Positions 27,415 through 34,829 of a DNA stretch of 34,829 nt are shown here, piece after piece. Made by a program: the position numbers and the translations under genes. Source of the stretch: Oscillospiraceae bacterium. Lineage in GTDB: Bacteria; Bacillota; Clostridia; Oscillospirales; Oscillospiraceae. The notes under the pieces are model-generated. The model searched no databases and was not told the DNA's origin. It saw nothing but the letters and a program-made list of their open reading frames with translations. The stretch covers positions 1 to 34,829 of the forward strand of contig JAFSEW010000003.1 in NCBI GenBank assembly GCA_017435525.1, written 5' to 3'. Position 1 is the stretch's first letter. Each line of letters starts with the position of its first letter.

Positions 27415-28564
27415 AGCCTTTCGCTGCCATGGTCACCCGGCGCAGGATCTTCAGGAAAATCTGCCCGAAGGTGAGCCGGGGCACCGCTTCTTCCGCAACC
27501 AGGGGAATCTGGGCCAAGGTCTGTCCCCCGGCGGTGACGGTGAGGGTGCCCAACCGCTGCCCTTTGCTTACCGGGGCTTCCACTTCCAATTCCAGGGCCA
27601 CCTGGGTTTCTACCAGGGATTTCTGGCTTTTCTCCACCAGCAGCTGGGTATCTTCCGCGGGAATGGCCCGCACCTGGGGCTGCAGCCCCAGCTTTACACC
27701 GACCCGGGCATCCGGGGCTTCCGGCGTTACCAGGGCATAGGTGGCAAAGCCCTGATCCAGCAGTTGCCTGCAGGCGGTGAACCGCTGCGCGGAAGTTTCA
27801 CAGCCCATGACCACGGCGATGAGCCCCAAGCCATCCCTTTCCGCCGAAGCGGAAAGGCAGTAGCCCGCCCCGGAAGTGAAGCCGGTTTTCAGCCCCGTGG
27901 CCCCGGGATAAAACCGGATCAGCTTATTGGTATTGGAAAGGCCGAACTGCCCATTTCGTACTGTGTCCATCCAGATGGTGGTGTATTTGAGAATATCCGG
28001 GTGGTATTTCAGCAGCTCCCGGCTCATCAGGGCAATGTCATAGGCGCAGGTGAGATGGTTTTTGGCATCCTCGCTGTCATCCAGGCCGGTGCAGTTGACA
28101 AAATGGGTATCCGCCATTCCCAATTCCCTGGCCCGCTGATTCATCTTCTCCACGAAAGCAGCTTCCGAGCCTGCAATATGCTCCGCCATGGCGCAGGCGC
28201 AGTCATTGGCAGAGCTGACGGCAATGGATTTGACCATGTCCGCCACAGACATAGTCTCTCCCACTTTCAGATAGATTTGGCTGCCCCCTTTGGCAGCAGC
28301 GGCTTCCGAAGCGGTGACGGTATCGTTCCAGCTAAGTGCGCCGGAATCGATGGCCTCCATAATCAGCAGCATGGTCATCACCTTGGTTACGGAAGCAGGG
28401 GCCAGGGCTTCGTGGGCATTCTTTTCAAAGAGCACCTTCCCGGTGGCAATGTCCATCAAAAGGGCGCTTTTCCCCGGAATTTCCTGCTCCGCAGCGGCGG
28501 CACCCGGTGGCAGCGCAGCCCCCAAAACCCCGAAAATCAATATCCAACACAACAGCCGCTTCAT
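27413..28564 (-). CDS. D-alanyl-D-alanine carboxypeptidase (peptidase S11, DacF/PBP5-like)
   Basis: 383 aa. It trims the terminal D-Ala from peptidoglycan stem peptides outside the membrane. The signal peptide (about 1-25, ALPPGAAAAEQ) precedes the penicillin-binding domain with S58-V-T-K61 (catalytic serine and lysine), S118-A-N120 and K226-T-G228. The C-terminal beta domain (about 290-350) carries LEVEAPVSKGQRLGTLTV, and the last residues (FGQIFLKILRRV) look like an amphipathic membrane anchor. The start is ATG 28564 with GGGAGG upstream. No clear promoter was seen in the 145-bp divergent gap to the ABC genes. Confidence 0.94.
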   Translation of the reverse strand: MKRLLCWILIFGVLGAALPPGAAAAEQEIPGKSALLMDIATGKVLFEKNAHEALAPASVTKVMTMLLIMEAIDSGALSWNDTVTASEAAAAKGGSQIYLKVGETMSVADMVKSIAVSSANDCACAMAEHIAGSEAAFVEKMNQRARELGMADTHFVNCTGLDDSEDAKNHLTCAYDIALMSRELLKYHPDILKYTTIWMDTVRNGQFGLSNTNKLIRFYPGATGLKTGFTSGAGYCLSASAERDGLGLIAVVMGCETSAQRFTACRQLLDQGFATYALVTPEAPDARVGVKLGLQPQVRAIPAEDTQLLVEKSQKSLVETQVALELEVEAPVSKGQRLGTLTVTAGGQTLAQIPLVAEEAVPRLTFGQIFLKILRRVTMAAKG

Positions 28565-28643
28565 AGCACGCCTCCCAAAACCTTTGTGGTGCAGTCTATG
28601 GCCGGTTTGTGAAGAGTATGTCCCTTTATTTTAAATTCTTCTC

Positions 28644-28672
28644 TTCCAATTTCAGGCAGGCTGTGATATAGT
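28644..28672 (+). promoter_or_regulatory. Promoter of the ABC exporter operon
   Basis: TTCCAA (28644-28649), 17-base spacer, TATAGT (28667-28672), the -10 preceded by TGA (extended). It is 37 bases before the start codon. Confidence 0.65.
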
Positions 28673-28709
28673 ATTGCTTAATGTTTCCTGAAAAGAGGAG
28701 TGAGAGAAA

Positions 28710-30491
28710 ATGATATTCGGCAAGCACATCAACCGGTATTACCTGAAGTATAGCTGGATGCTGGTGCTGGGTCTGGCCGCCCTGGTGATGGTGGACTTTT
28801 TGCAGCTGGAGATCCCCAAGCTGTACCGCATGGTCATCGACGGCATGGCCTACGGCTCTGTGGCCGAAGGGGGCGCGCAGCTGGCCTTTGATATGGATTT
28901 CCTGGTGGACCGGATCTGTATGCCCATGGTAAAGATCATTCTGGCCATGGTGTTCGGCCGGTTCCTGTGGCGCATCTGCTTCTTCGGCTCTGCCGTGCAG
29001 CTGGAAGAGGATCTGCGCAACCGGATGTTCAGCCATGCCAAGGAGCTGAGCCGCCAGTATTACCAGGTCAACAAGGTGGGCGACCTCATGAGCCTGTTTA
29101 CCAACGACCTGGACACCGTGCAGGAATGCTTCGGCTGGGGCGTGATGATGTTCTTTGACGCGGTGCTGCTGGGCATTCTGGCAGTGACGGATATGTGGGG
29201 AATGAACCCGGTGCTGACCATGCTGTCCATGATCCCCATGATCTTCCTGCTGGCCTCTGCCACCATCGTGGGCAAGCGGCTGATGAAGAAGTGGGATACC
29301 CGGCAGGCGGCTTTTTCCAAGCTGTCGGATTTTTCCCAGGAGAGCTTCTCCGGCATCGCGGTGATCAAGGCTTTCGTGAAGGAAGCCAAGGAGCTGTGGG
29401 CCTTCAAGCAGCTGAATGTGGAAAATGAGGAGGCCAACATCGACCACACCAAGACCTCCGTGCTGTTCCGGGTGATGGTTACCCTGTTCGTGGAAAGCGT
29501 TATCTGCATCATTCTGGGCTACGGCGGCTACCTGGTGTATAAAGATGTGTTTACCGCAGGCCAGCTGATGGAGTTCATCGGCTATTTCACCGCGGTGATC
29601 TGGCCCATTATGGCTGTTTCCGAGCTGATCGACATGGGCTCCCGGGGTAAGGCATCCCTGGAGCGTATCGGCCAGCTGCTGGATGCTCCCGTGGATGTGA
29701 AGGACCGGGAAGGCGTTCAGCCCCTGCCGGAAATTCGCGGCGATATTGAGTTTCGGGATCTGTCCTTCCGCTATCCCGACGGCGAGTTTGATGCCCTGAA
29801 GAATATCTCCTTTAAAATCAATGCCGGTGAGAATGTGGGTCTTGTGGGTAAGACCGGCTCCGGCAAGACCACCCTGGTAGATCTGATTCTGCGTACCTAC
29901 AATGTGCCCGACGGCACCTTGTTTATTGACGGTCACGATGTGAACCATGTGGCCATCCGGGATCTGCGTTCCGGCTGCGCCTATGTGCCCCAGGACAATT
30001 TCCTGTTCTCCGATACCATTGAGAATAACATCGCCTTCGGTGTCAAGGAGCCCACCGTGGGTGCTGTTACCCAGGCTGCCCGGCTGGCGGATGTTCACAG
30101 CAACATCAAGGAATTCCAGCAGGGCTACGGCACTGTGCTGGGCGAACGGGGCGTTACCGTTTCCGGCGGCCAGAAGCAGCGCATCTCCATTGCCCGGGCA
30201 CTGATGAAGGATGCTCCCATCCTGATTCTGGACGATTCCGTTTCCGCCGTGGATACCAAGACGGAAACCACCATTCTGAGCAACCTGCGCCAGACCCGTG
30301 CGGGCAAGACGACGATTCTGATTGCCCACCGGATTTCCACCATCGAGAAGATGGACAAGATCCTTTTCATTGAGGACGGCTGCCTGGCAGGTGTCGGCAC
30401 CCATGAGCAGCTGTACGCTGCCAATGCGGAGTACCGCAAGATGGTGGATCTGCAGCGGCTGGAAGAGGAAGGAGGCGAGCAAAATGCGTGA
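28710..30491 (+). CDS. ABC exporter half-transporter, subunit with degenerate ATP site
   Basis: 593 aa. Six-helix type IV exporter membrane domain (about 15-310), then an ATPase domain: Walker A GKTGSGKT (380-387), Q-loop VPQDN, signature VSGGQ (484-488), Walker B LILDD (505-509) and switch His 540. The catalytic Glu after Walker B is replaced by Asp (D509), the hallmark of the inactive site in heterodimeric multidrug-type exporters such as BmrC/BmrD and TM287/288. The partner gene overlaps by 8 bases and has the intact Glu. Substrate unknown. ATG 28710 has AGAGGAG upstream. Confidence 0.93.
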   Translation: MIFGKHINRYYLKYSWMLVLGLAALVMVDFLQLEIPKLYRMVIDGMAYGSVAEGGAQLAFDMDFLVDRICMPMVKIILAMVFGRFLWRICFFGSAVQLEEDLRNRMFSHAKELSRQYYQVNKVGDLMSLFTNDLDTVQECFGWGVMMFFDAVLLGILAVTDMWGMNPVLTMLSMIPMIFLLASATIVGKRLMKKWDTRQAAFSKLSDFSQESFSGIAVIKAFVKEAKELWAFKQLNVENEEANIDHTKTSVLFRVMVTLFVESVICIILGYGGYLVYKDVFTAGQLMEFIGYFTAVIWPIMAVSELIDMGSRGKASLERIGQLLDAPVDVKDREGVQPLPEIRGDIEFRDLSFRYPDGEFDALKNISFKINAGENVGLVGKTGSGKTTLVDLILRTYNVPDGTLFIDGHDVNHVAIRDLRSGCAYVPQDNFLFSDTIENNIAFGVKEPTVGAVTQAARLADVHSNIKEFQQGYGTVLGERGVTVSGGQKQRISIARALMKDAPILILDDSVSAVDTKTETTILSNLRQTRAGKTTILIAHRISTIEKMDKILFIEDGCLAGVGTHEQLYAANAEYRKMVDLQRLEEEGGEQNA

Positions 30492-32379
30492 GTATCTGCC
30501 CATTTTGATCGCAGGCGCCATCATCGGCGTGTTTACGGCGCTGTTTCTGGTGGCCTATGCCATTTTGAAGCGTCATAAGGAAGACATGACCGACCGGGAG
30601 CGGAACATGTCCGATAAGGAAATCGTCACCCGCCTGCTGGCTTACGCCAGGCCCTACTGGAAGCGCTTTGTGGCGGTGTTCTTCGTGATGCTTCTGTCCA
30701 TTGTGTACGATCTGATTTCTCCCCTGCTGCTGGCCCACATCCAGGATGTGATTAAGCAGGAACCCACCTTCGATCTGCGCTATCTCTTCGGCGTGGTGGC
30801 ATTCTACGCCGGCGTGCTGGCCGTCTCCCTGATATGCACCTATGTGCAGGCCATGATTCTGCAGAAGACCGGCCAAAAGATCCTGTCCCAGATCCGTCTG
30901 GATGTATTTACCCATGTGGAAAAGCTCAGCCATGAGCAGCTGAACAATATCCCCGTGGGCAAGCTGGTCACCCGCGTTACCAACGACCCCAACGCCATCA
31001 GCTTCATGTTTACCAACATTCTGGTAACCTTGCTGAAGAACTCCATGGTGGTGGTGGGTATCCTGGTGGTGATGCTGGCGGTGAACTATGTGCTGACCCT
31101 GATGGTGCTGTGCTTCGTGCCCTTTGTGGTGCTGTTTACGGTGATTTTCCGGCAGTTCTCCCGCCGGGTCCACCGGCAGGTGAGCAACGCCACCACCGAT
31201 ATCAACACTTACCTCTCCGAAAACCTCTCCGGTATCAAGATTACCCAGATCTTCAACCAGGAAGAGCAGAAAATGCAGGACTTCGTGACCCGCAGCCGGA
31301 AGCTGCGGAAAGCCAAGTACAACCGCATGTATGTGTTCGGCGTGTTCCGGCCCATGGTGTATATGCTCTTCATCTCCAGCCAGATGTGCCTGTTCTACTT
31401 TGGTGCCAAGGGCTACATCCAGGACACTTCCTTCCTGGGCCAGACCATTACCAGCTATACCCTGGTTGCCTTCTACGGCTATATTTCCCGGTTCTTCAAC
31501 CCCATCCAGACCCTGGCAGAGCAGTTTGATATGCTGCAGCGCTCCTTCGCCTCCGCGGAGAAGATCTTCACCATTCTGGACATGGTTCCCCAGGTGGTGG
31601 ATGAAGAAGATGCCATGGAACTGGATGAAATCAAGGGCGAGATCGAGTTTAAGGATGTCTGGTTTGCCTATAAACCCGGCGAGTGGGTGCTGCAGGGTGT
31701 TTCCTTCCATGTGGCGCCCAAGCAGACCGTGGCCTTCGTAGGCTCCACCGGCTCCGGCAAGACCACCATTCTCAGCCTGATTTGCCGCAACTACGATATC
31801 CAGAAGGGCCAGATCCTCATTGATGGCATCGACATCAAGAAGATCAAGATCGCATCGCTGAGAAAGCACTTCGGCCAGATGCTGCAGGATGTGTTCCTGT
31901 TCTCCGGCGATATCCGCAGCAACATTCTGCTGCGCAGCGAAGGTATTTCCGATGAAGAGGTCTGGGAAGCCTGCCGCTATGTCAACGCCGATTCCTTCAT
32001 CGGCAAGCTGGAAAACGGCCTGGACGAAGTGGTGCGGGAGCGGGGCAACAACTTCTCTGCCGGTCAGCGGCAGCTATTAAGCTTTGCCCGTACCATCATC
32101 CACAAGCCCGCGGTGATGATCCTGGACGAAGCCACCGCCAATATCGACACGGAAACCGAAGTGCTGATCCAGGATTCTCTGGAGAAGATGAAAAACATCG
32201 GCACCATGCTGGTGGTTGCCCACCGGCTTTCCACCATCCAGCATGCGGATAATATCATCCTGCTGTCCAAGGGCAAGATCCTGGAGCAGGGCACCCATCA
32301 GGAACTGCTGCACCTGAAGGGTCGCTACCACCATCTGTATACCCTGCAATACAACAAGCAGCAGCTGCAGAACAGCTAA
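30484..32379 (+). CDS. ABC exporter half-transporter, subunit with intact Walker B Glu
   Basis: 631 aa. An extra N-terminal membrane helix (about 5-28) and charged linker (30-46) precede the usual six-helix domain (about 60-350). ATPase motifs are Walker A GSTGSGKT (420-427), signature FSAGQ (524-528, altered from LSGGQ), Walker B with D548-E549, and switch His 580. Pairing its weak signature with the D509 site of the partner makes one degenerate site, and its own intact Walker B with the partner's VSGGQ makes one active site, as expected for a heterodimer. ATG 30484 lies inside the 3' end of the upstream gene (8-base overlap), preceded by GGAGG. Confidence 0.93.
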   Translation: MREYLPILIAGAIIGVFTALFLVAYAILKRHKEDMTDRERNMSDKEIVTRLLAYARPYWKRFVAVFFVMLLSIVYDLISPLLLAHIQDVIKQEPTFDLRYLFGVVAFYAGVLAVSLICTYVQAMILQKTGQKILSQIRLDVFTHVEKLSHEQLNNIPVGKLVTRVTNDPNAISFMFTNILVTLLKNSMVVVGILVVMLAVNYVLTLMVLCFVPFVVLFTVIFRQFSRRVHRQVSNATTDINTYLSENLSGIKITQIFNQEEQKMQDFVTRSRKLRKAKYNRMYVFGVFRPMVYMLFISSQMCLFYFGAKGYIQDTSFLGQTITSYTLVAFYGYISRFFNPIQTLAEQFDMLQRSFASAEKIFTILDMVPQVVDEEDAMELDEIKGEIEFKDVWFAYKPGEWVLQGVSFHVAPKQTVAFVGSTGSGKTTILSLICRNYDIQKGQILIDGIDIKKIKIASLRKHFGQMLQDVFLFSGDIRSNILLRSEGISDEEVWEACRYVNADSFIGKLENGLDEVVRERGNNFSAGQRQLLSFARTIIHKPAVMILDEATANIDTETEVLIQDSLEKMKNIGTMLVVAHRLSTIQHADNIILLSKGKILEQGTHQELLHLKGRYHHLYTLQYNKQQLQNS

Positions 32380-32384
32380 CGCAA

Positions 32385-32414
32385 AAAAGCGCGTGCCGGG
32401 TGGCACGCGCTTTT
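32385..32414 (+). terminator. Terminator of the ABC operon
   Basis: 13-bp perfect stem AAAAGCGCGTGCC (32385-32397) with GGCACGCGCTTTT (32402-32414), loop GGGT. Confidence 0.92.
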
Positions 32415-32425
32415 CTTATGGGGAA

Positions 32426-32830
32426 CGGATTCCCACGGGCCTTACGGCTCTCGGAATGACACCGAAAAAAGCTTGTCATTGCGAGGCGCGCAGCGCCGTG
32501 GCAATCCGCGTCTTATGTAGGGGAAGAATCCAAAATTTCTTTTGCATCCTTCGCCCTTTGCGCGCGTTGTTCGCATCTTACCGGTGATACACTTGACGAA
32601 ATGCCTTGCGGCTGTGCGTATCCGCCGTCGCGGTGTAGGCTGACCTTTGGCACTTCGTCCATAGCTAGCATGCCCCGTTGCTTGTGCCTTATACAAAAAT
32701 AAATTTCGACTTTCACCGTAGGGCGTGGCCTTGGTCCCGCCGTGCAGCGGATGCTTCCGTATTTGCATTGACCCGCGGTGCATCTGTACCTGCTTCCGCA
32801 GCGGCGGGAGCAAGCCCCCGCCCTACACCT
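32426..32830. repeat. Repeat-rich non-coding stretch between the ABC operon and alaA
   Basis: Recognisable pieces: GGAACGGATTCCCACGGG with CTCGGAATGACA (32421-32462); GTCATTGCGAGG with GTGGCAATCCG (32476-32509), a palindromic intergenic repeat; and GGCGGGAGCAAGCCCCCGCC (near 32802), shared with 8251-8270. Bases 32520-32720 have no promoter or ribosome site that I trust. Open frames here on the minus strand run through the repeats and are not called. Confidence 0.6.
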
Positions 32831-32840
32831 CCTTGCATGT

Positions 32841-32870
32841 AAAAAGGCGTGCCGCTTGGCACGCCTTTTT
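32841..32870 (-). terminator. Terminator after alaA
   Basis: 13-bp perfect stem AAAAAGGCGTGCC (32841-32853) with GGCACGCCTTTTT (32858-32870), loop GCTT; it ends 10 bases from the alaA stop. Confidence 0.92.
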
Positions 32871-32879
32871 GATATGAAA

Positions 32880-34097
32880 TTAGCCCTGGCGGTAGTGCTC
32901 CAGGAAGTGGGCCAGCTTATCGGTGGCGGACTGCAGGTCTGCCACCCGGGGCAGGTACACCACCCGGAAATGGTCCGGCTGCTTCCAGTTGAAGCCGCTG
33001 CCGGGGATAATCAGCACCCGCTTCTCCTTCAGGAAATCCAGGGCGAACTGGGTGTCGCTGGTGATGTTGAATTTTTTGGTGTCGATTTTGGGGAAGATGT
33101 AGAAGGCGGCCTTGGGACGCACGGCGCTGATGCCGGGAATATCGTTCAGGGCCTTGCAGATAAACTCTCTCTGGTCATAGATCCGGCCGCCGGGGACGGT
33201 GTACTCATTGACACTCTGGTAGCCGCCCAGGGCAGTCTGGATAATGGACTGGCCGGGGACATTGGAGCACAGACGCATGTTGGAGAGCATGTTGATGCCG
33301 GCGATATAGTCCCGTGCCAGAGCCTTGTTGCCGGAGAGGATCATCCAGCCTACCCGGAAGCCGCACACCATGTGGGATTTGCTCAATCCACTGAAGGTGA
33401 CGCAGAACAGGTCCGGGGCCAGAGACGCGGTGGAAATATGCTCCAGGCCGTCCATCACCAGCCGGTCATAGATCTCATCGGAGAAGATAATCAGCTCATG
33501 CCGCCGGGCGATATCCACGATTTTCTCCAGCAGCTCCCTGGGATACAGAGCGCCGGTGGGGTTGTTGGGGTTGATAATGACGATGGCCTTGGTTTTGGGG
33601 GTGATCTTGCTTTCAATGTCCGCAGGATCGGGATACCAGTCGGATTCCTCGTCGCAGATGTAGTGCACAGCCTTGCCGCCGGCCAGATTGGTGCAGGCGG
33701 TCCACAGGGGATAGTCCGGAGAGGGGATCAGCACCTCGTCGCCGGTGTTCAGCAGGGCGTTCAGGGAAAGCTGGATCAGCTCGCTGGCACCGTTGCCGGT
33801 AAAGATGTCCTTCATCTGCACATTGGGGATGTGCTTCAGCTGGGCGTACTGCATAATGGCTTTCCGGGCGGCGAAGATGCCCCGGGAATCGGAATAGCCC
33901 TGGCAGTTGACAATGTTATCTCGGATGTCCTGAATCACTTCTTCCGGTGCCTGGAAGCCGAAGGGGGCGGGATTGCCGATGTTCAGCTTCAGCACCCGCA
34001 TGCCGTTTTCTTCCATCCGGTTGGCTTCGTCCACAACGGGGCCACGGACATCATACAGAACATTTTCCAGTTTACTTGCTTTGTTAAAAGTTCTCAT
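32880..34097 (-). CDS. alaA: AlaA-type alanine/pyruvate aminotransferase (PLP, class I)
   Basis: 405 aa. It transfers amino groups between alanine and 2-oxoglutarate or related acids, in the cytoplasm. It matches the E. coli AlaA (YfbQ) type along its length: SKLENVLYDVRGPV at the N terminus, LKLNIGNPAPFGF, PDYPLWTA, IINPNNPTGA, then GLSKSHMVCGFRVGW with the PLP lysine at K240, and MRLCSNVPGQ. The start is ATG 34097 with AAGGAG upstream; the longer frame to 34148 would run through the glyS terminator. The synthetase gene glyS ends 61 bases upstream on the same strand, with an intrinsic terminator between them and no promoter visible, so expression probably depends on read-through. Confidence 0.93.
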   Translation of the reverse strand: MRTFNKASKLENVLYDVRGPVVDEANRMEENGMRVLKLNIGNPAPFGFQAPEEVIQDIRDNIVNCQGYSDSRGIFAARKAIMQYAQLKHIPNVQMKDIFTGNGASELIQLSLNALLNTGDEVLIPSPDYPLWTACTNLAGGKAVHYICDEESDWYPDPADIESKITPKTKAIVIINPNNPTGALYPRELLEKIVDIARRHELIIFSDEIYDRLVMDGLEHISTASLAPDLFCVTFSGLSKSHMVCGFRVGWMILSGNKALARDYIAGINMLSNMRLCSNVPGQSIIQTALGGYQSVNEYTVPGGRIYDQREFICKALNDIPGISAVRPKAAFYIFPKIDTKKFNITSDTQFALDFLKEKRVLIIPGSGFNWKQPDHFRVVYLPRVADLQSATDKLAHFLEHYRQG

Positions 34098-34110
34098 AGG
34101 ATTCTCCTTG

Positions 34111-34139
34111 AAAAAACAGCGGGCGGCAAATTGCCGCCC
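34111..34139 (-). terminator. Intrinsic terminator between glyS and alaA
   Basis: On the minus strand GGGCGGCAA pairs with TTGCCGCCC (34139-34121), followed by GCTG and TTTTTT (34116-34111). The T-run ends 13 bases before the alaA start, immediately against its ribosome site. Confidence 0.85.
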
Positions 34140-34158
34140 CTGTATCAATTGGGTTCAA

Positions 34159-34829
34159 TCAGAAGTTGCACTTTTCAGCGATATATGCCTTCAGATCCTG
34201 GATGGGGATACGCACCTGCTCCATGGTGTCGCGGTCGCGGACGGTGACGCAGTTGTCGGCTTCGGTAGTCTCGTCGCCCACGGTCTGGAAGTCCACGGTG
34301 ATGCACAGAGGGGTGCCGATCTCGTCCTCACGGCGGTAACGCTTGCCGATGGAACCGGCATCGTCGAAGTCCACCATGAAGTCCTTACGCAGCTCGCGAT
34401 AGATCTCTTCTGCCTTGGGGCTCAGCTTCTTGGAAAGGGGCAGGATGGCAGCTTTGAAGGGAGCCAGAGCGGGATGCAGGCGCAGCACGGTACGCACATC
34501 GGGGTTGCCCTTCTTGTCGTAGCCAACCACTTCCTCGTCGTAAGCTTCGCACAGGAAAGCCAGTGCCACACGGTCGCAGCCCAGGGAGGGCTCGATGACA
34601 TAGGGGATATAGTGTTCGTTCCGCTCCTGATCGAAGTAGGTCAGCTTCTTGCCGGAGGCTTCCTGGTGGCGGCCCAGGTCATAGTCGGTACGGTCGGCAA
34701 TGCCCCACAGCTCGCCCCAGCCGTTGCCGAAGGGGAACTGATACTCGATATCGGTGGTAGCCCGGGAGTAGAAGGCCAGCTCAGCGGGGTCATGGTCACG
34801 CAGGCGCAGGGAATCTTCCTTGATACCCA
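34159..34829 (-). CDS. glyS: Glycine--tRNA ligase (dimeric class II type), C-terminal part; 5' end outside window
   Basis: It charges tRNA-Gly in the cytoplasm. The frame is open to the window edge, with the first whole codon at 34827-34825. Visible are the end of the class II catalytic core ([33 protein letters not shown]) and motif 3 ([14 protein letters not shown], with the motif 3 arginine). The anticodon-binding domain follows ([55 protein letters not shown]). It is the single-chain alpha2 form, not the split glyQ/glyS form. The stop is followed at 20 bases by an intrinsic terminator, then alaA. Confidence 0.95.
   Translation of the reverse strand, partial: GIKEDSLRLRDHDPAELAFYSRATTDIEYQFPFGNGWGELWGIADRTDYDLGRHQEASGKKLTYFDQERNEHYIPYVIEPSLGCDRVALAFLCEAYDEEVVGYDKKGNPDVRTVLRLHPALAPFKAAILPLSKKLSPKAEEIYRELRKDFMVDFDDAGSIGKRYRREDEIGTPLCITVDFQTVGDETTEADNCVTVRDRDTMEQVRIPIQDLKAYIAEKCNF

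Noticed and set aside
28626-30524. 632-codon minus-strand frame opposite the first ABC gene
   Set aside because: Shadow frame rich in His, Gln and Gly; the plus strand carries all ABC motifs.
32442-32813. 123-codon minus-strand frame between the ABC operon and alaA
   Set aside because: It runs through at least two dispersed repeats and has no promoter or ribosome site; reported only as a curiosity.

Overview
The window looks like chromosomal DNA of a strictly anaerobic, moderately high-GC Firmicute, most likely an Oscillospiraceae-like gut Clostridium. This is inferred from the class III (oxygen-sensitive) ribonucleotide reductase, AGGAGG-type ribosome sites, Clostridia/Bacillus-type families (SdpR/SdpI, YitT, YwaF/TIGR02206, YtvI-like permease, YdjG/H/I-like proteins) and many short palindromic intergenic repeats. 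No rRNA, tRNA, CRISPR array, phage or intact IS element was seen. Both ends cut a gene: nrdD on the left and a glycyl-tRNA synthetase on the right.

Layout. 1-2.6 kb: 3' end of an nrdD with a fused glutaredoxin-like domain, then a thioredoxin-reductase-like flavoprotein. 2.7-4.5 kb: overlapping sigma/anti-sigma pair whose sigma gene has no normal start codon. 4.7-7.9 kb: YtvI/AI-2E-type permease, and a eukaryote-type glycogen branching enzyme without other glycogen genes. 8.0-8.3 kb: island of hairpins. 8.3-9.5 kb (minus): YwaF-like membrane protein and NifX-like protein. 9.6-11.6 kb: EamA transporter, then an sdpR-sdpI-like pair with a consensus promoter and operator. 11.6-15.5 kb (minus): YitT protein; then a cytoplasmic 5'-nucleotidase-family enzyme with a lipoprotein.

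15.6-22.9 kb (minus) is the most distinctive block: eight closely spaced genes behind one promoter. They encode a treble-clef zinc protein, a small membrane protein, an SPFH protein with four zinc ribbons, a DUF4428/zinc-ribbon protein, a YdjG-like zinc-ribbon membrane protein, a TPM-domain (YdjH-like) protein, a second DUF4428 protein and a lipoprotein. This resembles the PspA-YdjGHI envelope-stress module of Bacillus subtilis, but without PspA and with extra zinc-binding partners. A membrane-embedded 7TM-LuxR regulator lies directly upstream on the same strand.

24.1-26.9 kb: Holliday-junction operon (46-residue membrane peptide, ruvC, ruvA, ruvB). Between ruvA and ruvB sits a 421-bp unit bounded by perfect 32-bp inverted repeats and carrying a four-helix-bundle (23S rRNA intervening-sequence family) gene. 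A shorter relative without a gene lies upstream of trxB. 27.0-34.8 kb: small zinc-ribbon protein with a strong promoter, a D,D-carboxypeptidase, a heterodimeric ABC exporter, a repeat-rich gap, and alaA downstream of glyS with an intrinsic terminator just before alaA.

Family calls come from reading motifs and from memory of the families; no database search was run.
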